A model generated the notes under the pieces. The model saw only the letters and a program-made list of their open reading frames with translations, was not told the origin of the DNA and did no database searches. The translations under genes and the position numbers were made by a program. Positions 6,747-9,872 of a stretch of DNA of 9,872 nucleotides are shown in pieces (within the stretch, counting starts at the first letter, position 1; each line of letters begins with the position of its first letter). Source of the stretch: Deltaproteobacteria bacterium (GTDB taxonomy: Bacteria > Desulfobacterota > Desulfobacteria > Desulfobacterales > JAFDFH01); the NCBI GenBank assembly GCA_019309945.1, contig JAFDFH010000216.1, forward strand, positions 1-9,872, written 5' to 3'.

Positions 6747-6987
6747 CAAAGCGGGCAACTGTTTGAAGCCGTTTAGGGCGGCTTACAGAGACCCGAACAG
6801 CATAAATTATTGATTGTAGCCTGTTTGTGCTAATCGACACACTCATTTTACATCCCGGGCGCGGGTCTATGTTAGGCGCCCTTAACGGCAAGTTTTGGCC
6901 GTATTGAAAAAAATTACCGGATGGCGTAGCGGGCCTACCGGAACATATTGAGAAGTTACAATATAATCATATTAGAAATGACGCCAC
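6747..6987. other. Intergenic region with small hairpins, no gene seen
   Basis: No convincing coding sequence on either strand. Two short perfect arm pairs occur: AAGCCG/CGGCTT (6766-6771/6779-6784) and GGGCGC/GCGCCC (6857-6862/6876-6881). Neither is followed by a T-run, so they are not called terminators. Nothing else is recognisable. Confidence 0.4.
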
Positions 6988-6992
6988 GGATC

Positions 6993-7134
6993 GAGACCTT
7001 TGGGAAATGCTCATTTTTGTTCAAGTTCAAGGAAGGCGAAAATTTTAACCACAGGAATACATTTAGTATTTTGAGGATTAAAATTTGAGTCTGACATAGA
7101 AATTGGGCAAAAAGGTGCGTTTCCCAAAGGTCTC
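6993..7134 (+). mobile_element. Family B short element with target duplication, copy 1
   Basis: GAGACCTTTGGGAAATGC at 6993-7010 is the reverse complement of 7117-7134 at 17 of 18 positions. GGATC stands directly outside both ends (6988-6992 and 7135-7139), a clean 5-bp target duplication. The 142-bp interior has inner near-inverted arms (AAATTTTAACC and GGATTAAAATTT) and no reading frame, so it is a MITE-like element needing a transposase supplied elsewhere. It ends 30 bases before the ATG of the cysteine hydrolase, so that gene's promoter must lie within or upstream of it. Confidence 0.8.
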
Positions 7135-7169
7135 GGATCGTTAGAACTTACAGAAAAAAGGGATAGCCG

Positions 7170-8204
7170 ATGGCACGCAAGGAACTGTCGATTCCCCCTC
7201 ATTTTGATCCGGATAAAGTGGGTCAAGTGTGGCGCGTTCCCTACCAGGAACGCGCTCAAGACGCGAAAAAATGGGCCACGCAGCATAAGCTAAAACCCGC
7301 CATCCAAGACAAATTCAGAATCTTGCTCCTGCTGGTGGATGTGCAGAACACATTTTGCATCCCGGGATTTGAACTTTATGTTGGTGGACGAACAGGAACA
7401 GCCGCGGTGGACGACAATCAAAGGCTGTGTAAATTCATTTACCGTAATTTGGATGTCATCACCCAGATCTGTCCAACCATGGACACCCATCAGGCCATGC
7501 AAATCTTCCACAGTATCTTTCTGGTCAACGCCAAAGGTGAGCATCCAGCCCCTTTTACACTCATTTCTACAGAGGATGTTGAAAAGGGTGTCTGGAAATC
7601 CAACCCGGAAGTTGCCAAAAGCCTGAATATGTATCCCGCGTACAGCCAAAAATTCCTGGACCACTATACCCGCCAATTGAAAGCGGGAGGCAAATACGAC
7701 CTTACGATCTGGCCCTACCATGCCATGCTGGGAGGCATTGGCCATGCCCTGGTTTCATCAGTTGAGGAAGCCATCTTCTTTCACGGTATCGCCCGGTACA
7801 GTCTGCCGGATTTTCAAGTCAAAGGAAGCAATCCACTTACGGAGAACTATTCGATTATCAGTCCGGAAGTGCTGGAAGATACTGACGGTAATCAAATTGC
7901 AGCAAACAACACCGGATTTATTAAAAAACTCCTGGAATCTGATGCGGTTGTGATAGCAGGGCAGGCCAAGAGTCATTGTGTGGCCTGGACGATAGACGAC
8001 CTTTTGAGGGAAACAGGCGCTTCGAATCGGAAGTTGGCCGGCAAGGTATATCTTCTGGAAGATTGCACATCCCCGGTGATCGTTCCCGGAGTGGTGGACT
8101 ATACGGATCAGTCGGATGAGGCGTTCCATCGCTTTTCTGATGCAGGAATGCATGTTTTGCGTTCAACTGATCCTATGGCGAGTTGGCCGGGTATCGCTAT
8201 TTAG
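7170..8204 (+). CDS. Cysteine hydrolase, isochorismatase/nicotinamidase superfamily, long form
   Basis: 344 residues, much longer than the usual 180-220 of PncA-type nicotinamidases owing to an N-terminal extension and internal insertions. Superfamily features: LLLVDVQNTF with the catalytic aspartate D57; TMDTHQAMQIFH (D105, H107, H114), placed like the metal ligands of nicotinamidases; WPYHAMLGGIGH (181-192), matching the WPxHC.xG segment; and AGQAKSHCVAW with nucleophile C270. The segment that normally carries the third catalytic residue (FxKG in PncA) reads IFFHGIAR, so His205 stands where lysine is expected. AAGGGA (7158-7163) supports the start. The partial gene at the right edge resembles nicotinate phosphoribosyltransferase, so deamidation of nicotinamide for NAD salvage is plausible. 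The unusual residue and length also allow a different amide or ester substrate. Cytoplasmic: no signal peptide. Confidence 0.82.
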   Translation: MARKELSIPPHFDPDKVGQVWRVPYQERAQDAKKWATQHKLKPAIQDKFRILLLLVDVQNTFCIPGFELYVGGRTGTAAVDDNQRLCKFIYRNLDVITQICPTMDTHQAMQIFHSIFLVNAKGEHPAPFTLISTEDVEKGVWKSNPEVAKSLNMYPAYSQKFLDHYTRQLKAGGKYDLTIWPYHAMLGGIGHALVSSVEEAIFFHGIARYSLPDFQVKGSNPLTENYSIISPEVLEDTDGNQIAANNTGFIKKLLESDAVVIAGQAKSHCVAWTIDDLLRETGASNRKLAGKVYLLEDCTSPVIVPGVVDYTDQSDEAFHRFSDAGMHVLRSTDPMASWPGIAI

Positions 8205-8212
8205 TGTCCATC

Positions 8213-8325
8213 CAGAAACGGTCTTTTTGCCCGATCTCGGCGTTATGCTCAAAATTTTATCCTCGGAATATCAACTATATGCCTGTGGTAAAATTTTTCG
8301 CAGGCCTTGATCTCGCCGTCTGTGA
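8213..8325 (-). repeat. Diverged, inverted relative of the family B element
   Basis: Aligned with the reverse complement of 6993-7134, this stretch keeps the same order of blocks: GAAACG, CTTTTTGCCC, CTCAAA...TCCTC, CCTGTGG, a TTTTCGC block and CCTTGA. By hand roughly three quarters of about 100 positions agree. The terminal repeats and target duplication are no longer recognisable. It fills most of the gap between the cysteine hydrolase and sppA, and it explains why an open frame runs from 8183 into sppA without being coding. Confidence 0.7.
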
Positions 8326-8359
8326 GGTGCGGAATTTAAAAAGAAAAGGATCGGATGAT

Positions 8360-9352
8360 ATGAACGCAAAAACGAAATTATTTTTAATCATAACAATAAT
8401 CCTACTTTATACAATAGGCTGTGCAGCACCAAATATAAAACTTTTTCCCGATGCCTCGGACCCGCTCAGAGAGTTCACCCTCCAGGGTACAGATAAGGGC
8501 AAACTGTTGATTATTCCCGTTTCCGGAATCATCTCGGATGTAGCGCAAAAGGGCATGTTCCGGGTCAAACCGTCCATGGTTCAGGAGATCGTTTCACATC
8601 TGAGGCTGGCTGAGAAAGACGATGAAGTCAGGGCAATCCTGTTGAAAATCGATTCACCGGGGGGTTCCACAACCGCAAGCGATATCTTGTATCATGAAGT
8701 TATGGCATTCAAAAAACGGACAGGAGCTAAAATCGTTGCCGTTATGATGGATCTGGCAACCTCGGGCGGATATTATATTTCGCTCCCGGCCGATTCCATT
8801 ATTGCGCACCCCACAACCATAACGGGGTCCATAGGCGTTATCTTTATTCGACCGAAGCTAACCGGTCTGATGGAAAAAATCGGTTTGGGCGTAGAAGTCA
8901 ATAAATCCGGTGAGAACAAGGATATGGGATCACCCTTTAGAGCGGCGACAAAAGACGAAAAAATGATTCTCCAGAATCTCACCGACACGCTCGGGCAAAG
9001 ATTCATTAACCTGGTTGGCAAACACCGCAATCTGGATCAAAAGACGTTGAAGGACATCTCCAGCGCCCGGATCTATATCGCCGAAGACGCCCGACAACTG
9101 GGGCTGATAGACAAAGTCGGGTACTTAAGCGATGCGGTTTCAACGGCCAAATCCCTGGCCGGACTTTCGGATGATGCCAAAGTTGTAGTGTATCGTCGCA
9201 TCCTGAACCCAAATGACAACCTGTATAACACCTCCACCATTCAGTACGGCGGTACCGGAATGTCCCTTGTCGATTTGGGTTTGCCGGAGACCTTAACGTC
9301 TTTACGAACTGGTTTTTACTACCTTTGGTCACCCGCCGCCGTTGAAAAATAA
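8360..9352 (+). CDS. sppA: Signal peptide peptidase SppA type (S49 serine protease), probable lipoprotein
   Basis: 330 residues from the ATG at 8360, preceded by AGGA (8347-8350). The upstream in-frame extension to 8183 is rejected because it crosses a repeat. The N-terminus MNAKTKLFLIITIILLYTIGC is a basic start, a hydrophobic core and a lipobox-like TIGC (C21), so it is probably lipidated. The protease domain shows LLIIPVSGIISD, ILLKIDSPGGSTTASD, DLATSGGYYISLPAD with nucleophile S135, the oxyanion-site segment TITGSIGVIF, and SGENKDMGSPFRA with general base K187. The 52-residue spacing of Ser and Lys equals that of B. subtilis SppA, the short single-domain form. Such enzymes degrade remnant signal peptides in the membrane. 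A lipobox in place of the usual transmembrane anchor is a variation. The threonine at lipobox -3 is not ideal, so a plain membrane anchor remains possible. Confidence 0.9.
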   Translation: MNAKTKLFLIITIILLYTIGCAAPNIKLFPDASDPLREFTLQGTDKGKLLIIPVSGIISDVAQKGMFRVKPSMVQEIVSHLRLAEKDDEVRAILLKIDSPGGSTTASDILYHEVMAFKKRTGAKIVAVMMDLATSGGYYISLPADSIIAHPTTITGSIGVIFIRPKLTGLMEKIGLGVEVNKSGENKDMGSPFRAATKDEKMILQNLTDTLGQRFINLVGKHRNLDQKTLKDISSARIYIAEDARQLGLIDKVGYLSDAVSTAKSLAGLSDDAKVVVYRRILNPNDNLYNTSTIQYGGTGMSLVDLGLPETLTSLRTGFYYLWSPAAVEK

Positions 9353-9390
9353 GCAGGCTATCCTTCATTCTGCCATTATGATTTGTTTTG

Positions 9391-9633
9391 GTAACCGTTC
9401 ACGGCTTTAAACTTGAAATTGGAAAGTAGAAATTGGGGAGAGATGAAACGAGTTTAGGAGTTGGATGTCTACAAACTGGCAGAAGCGTTATCGATTTGGT
9501 CTGGCACGACTTTGATAAGTGGAACCAAAAGGTTCCGAACACCGTGGGCTATCAGATAATACGATCATCCTAAGTACCAAAGCATGAAGGCCAAATTTCT
9601 AATTTCTAATTTCAACGTTCCGTGAACGGTTAC
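9391..9633 (+). mobile_element. S23-bearing element with terminal inverted repeats and 8-bp target duplication
   Basis: GTAACCGTTCACGG (9391-9404) is the exact reverse complement of 9620-9633. Pairing continues inward imperfectly through TTGAAATTGGAAAG-type and CTAATTTCTAATTTCAA-type tracts (about 9411-9436 and 9591-9616), giving arms of roughly 45 bases. TTGTTTTG stands directly outside both ends (9383-9390 and 9634-9641). Between the arms lies a broken S23 four-helix-bundle gene. The right arm contains the stop codon of the minus-strand gene. The arrangement resembles 23S rRNA intervening sequences, which also have long paired ends around an S23 gene, but it is outside rRNA and has a target duplication. 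Confidence 0.75.
9443..9573 (+). pseudogene. Decayed S23-type four-helix-bundle protein gene
   Basis: ATG at 9443 begins MKRV, then an in-frame TAG (9455-9457), then ELDVYKLAEALS. After a loss of one base near 9488-9494 the next frame continues DLVWHDFDKWNQKVPNTVGYQIIRSS to TAA at 9571-9573. Joined, this matches the N-terminal half of small four-helix-bundle proteins of the 23S rRNA-intervening-sequence (S23/TIGR02436) family, with the typical (F)xxLxVYKLAxxLSDxVW... start and GxQxxRS in helix 2. The normal protein is about 115-125 residues, so the second half (the IGANIAEG... region) is missing. GGGGAG just upstream would be its ribosome binding site. One nonsense change, one frameshift and truncation make it non-functional. 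Confidence 0.8.
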
Positions 9634-9872
9634 TTGTTTTGCAAGGCTGCAAGGCGACGACTCAGCTCTACAGGGTACGGGTCAGGATCCCGAATCGATT
9701 TGTACTTTTCATCAAGGGAGGCAAAATTCTTTTTAAAACGGCCCTGTATGTCTTGAAGGGACACCAGCGGGAGCAGGGATTTTCCGTTGGCCATAACCTT
9801 TTTTAGCAAATGGTCCCGGCCCTCAATCCTTTCATCTCTCATACCGATGATATCTTCCCGAAAATGCCCGTC
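9630..9872 (-). CDS. Probable nicotinate phosphoribosyltransferase, C-terminal part (runs off the window)
   Basis: 80 codons of a minus-strand gene are visible, open to the window edge; the ATG at 9842 is internal. The sequence DGHFREDIIGMRDERIEG, then LLKKVMANGKSLLPLVSLQDIQGRFKKNFASLDEKYKSI and a final YPVELSRRLAALQNK, resembles the C-terminus of bacterial NAPRTase (EPLLxPVMxxGxxxxPLPSLxExRxR...LP...YPVxLSxxL). That enzyme joins nicotinate with PRPP to give nicotinate mononucleotide in NAD salvage. It converges with the nicotinamidase-like gene at 7170, a plausible partner. The last lysine codon and the TAA lie in the end of the S23 element, and the codons before them are the target duplication. 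Only the tail is seen, so the assignment is moderate. Confidence 0.7.
   Translation of the reverse strand, partial: DGHFREDIIGMRDERIEGRDHLLKKVMANGKSLLPLVSLQDIQGRFKKNFASLDEKYKSIRDPDPYPVELSRRLAALQNK

Noticed and set aside
6857..6881. G/C-rich hairpin as a terminator
   Set aside because: The 6-bp stem has a 13-base loop and is not followed by a T-run.
7290..8166. Long minus-strand open frames within the cysteine hydrolase region
   Set aside because: They are antisense to a gene with clear catalytic motifs, and their translations show no family features.
8183..8359. N-terminal extension of SppA
   Set aside because: It overlaps the previous gene's end and translates a diverged repeat element. 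The ATG at 8360 has a Shine-Dalgarno and begins a proper signal sequence.
9443..9573. Functional S23 gene using recoding
   Set aside because: A nonsense codon, a frameshift and loss of the second half are all needed to explain it, so decay is far simpler than programmed recoding.

Overview
The window looks like chromosomal DNA of a Gram-negative bacterium, most likely an anaerobe of the Desulfobacterota (Desulfobacteraceae-like). That placement is an inference. It rests on an outer-membrane/lipid A type gene pair, a lipoprotein-type SppA, a phosphoglucomutase-GH65 fusion, and short terminal-inverted-repeat elements of a kind I associate with that group. No rRNA, tRNA, CRISPR array or autonomous transposase gene is visible.

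Layout. (1) 1-1638: a family 2 glycosyltransferase and a small three-helix membrane protein of the LpxB N-terminal (LAB_N) family. This pair fits lipid-linked sugar or lipid A modification and is split by a short repeat element. (2) 1639-1990: no confident gene, only a start-less open stretch. (3) 1991-6714: a sugar-metabolism module made of a HAD-superfamily sugar phosphatase-like protein with an unassigned helical N-terminal region, followed by a 1066-residue fusion of beta-phosphoglucomutase and a GH65 disaccharide phosphorylase. Together they could turn a glucosyl disaccharide such as trehalose into glucose and glucose 6-phosphate. (4) 7170-8204: a nicotinamidase/isochorismatase-type cysteine hydrolase. 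(5) 8360-9352: an SppA/S49 signal peptide peptidase with a lipoprotein-type signal. (6) 9630-9872, minus strand: the C-terminus of a probable nicotinate phosphoribosyltransferase. With the hydrolase this suggests, but does not prove, NAD salvage.

The most informative content lies between the genes. Three families of short non-autonomous elements are present. Family A has three copies (1-113, 935-1085, and 3357-3485 inverted), with inverted ends around a conserved hairpin. The two complete copies are flanked by 6-bp A/T direct repeats. Family B has one well-preserved copy (6993-7134) with 18-bp inverted ends and a 5-bp GGATC duplication, and a diverged inverted relative (8213-8325). The two flank the cysteine hydrolase gene. 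The third (9391-9633) has perfect 14-bp terminal inverted repeats, an 8-bp direct duplication, and a decayed gene for an S23-type four-helix-bundle (23S rRNA intervening sequence) protein inside.

Two of these elements sit exactly on the 3' end of a gene, and their terminal repeats supply the present stop codon. Removing each element on paper restores an alternative stop within a codon or so. I do not see a clearly new multi-gene system. The transposition-like S23 element and the stop-codon-supplying insertions are the observations most worth following.
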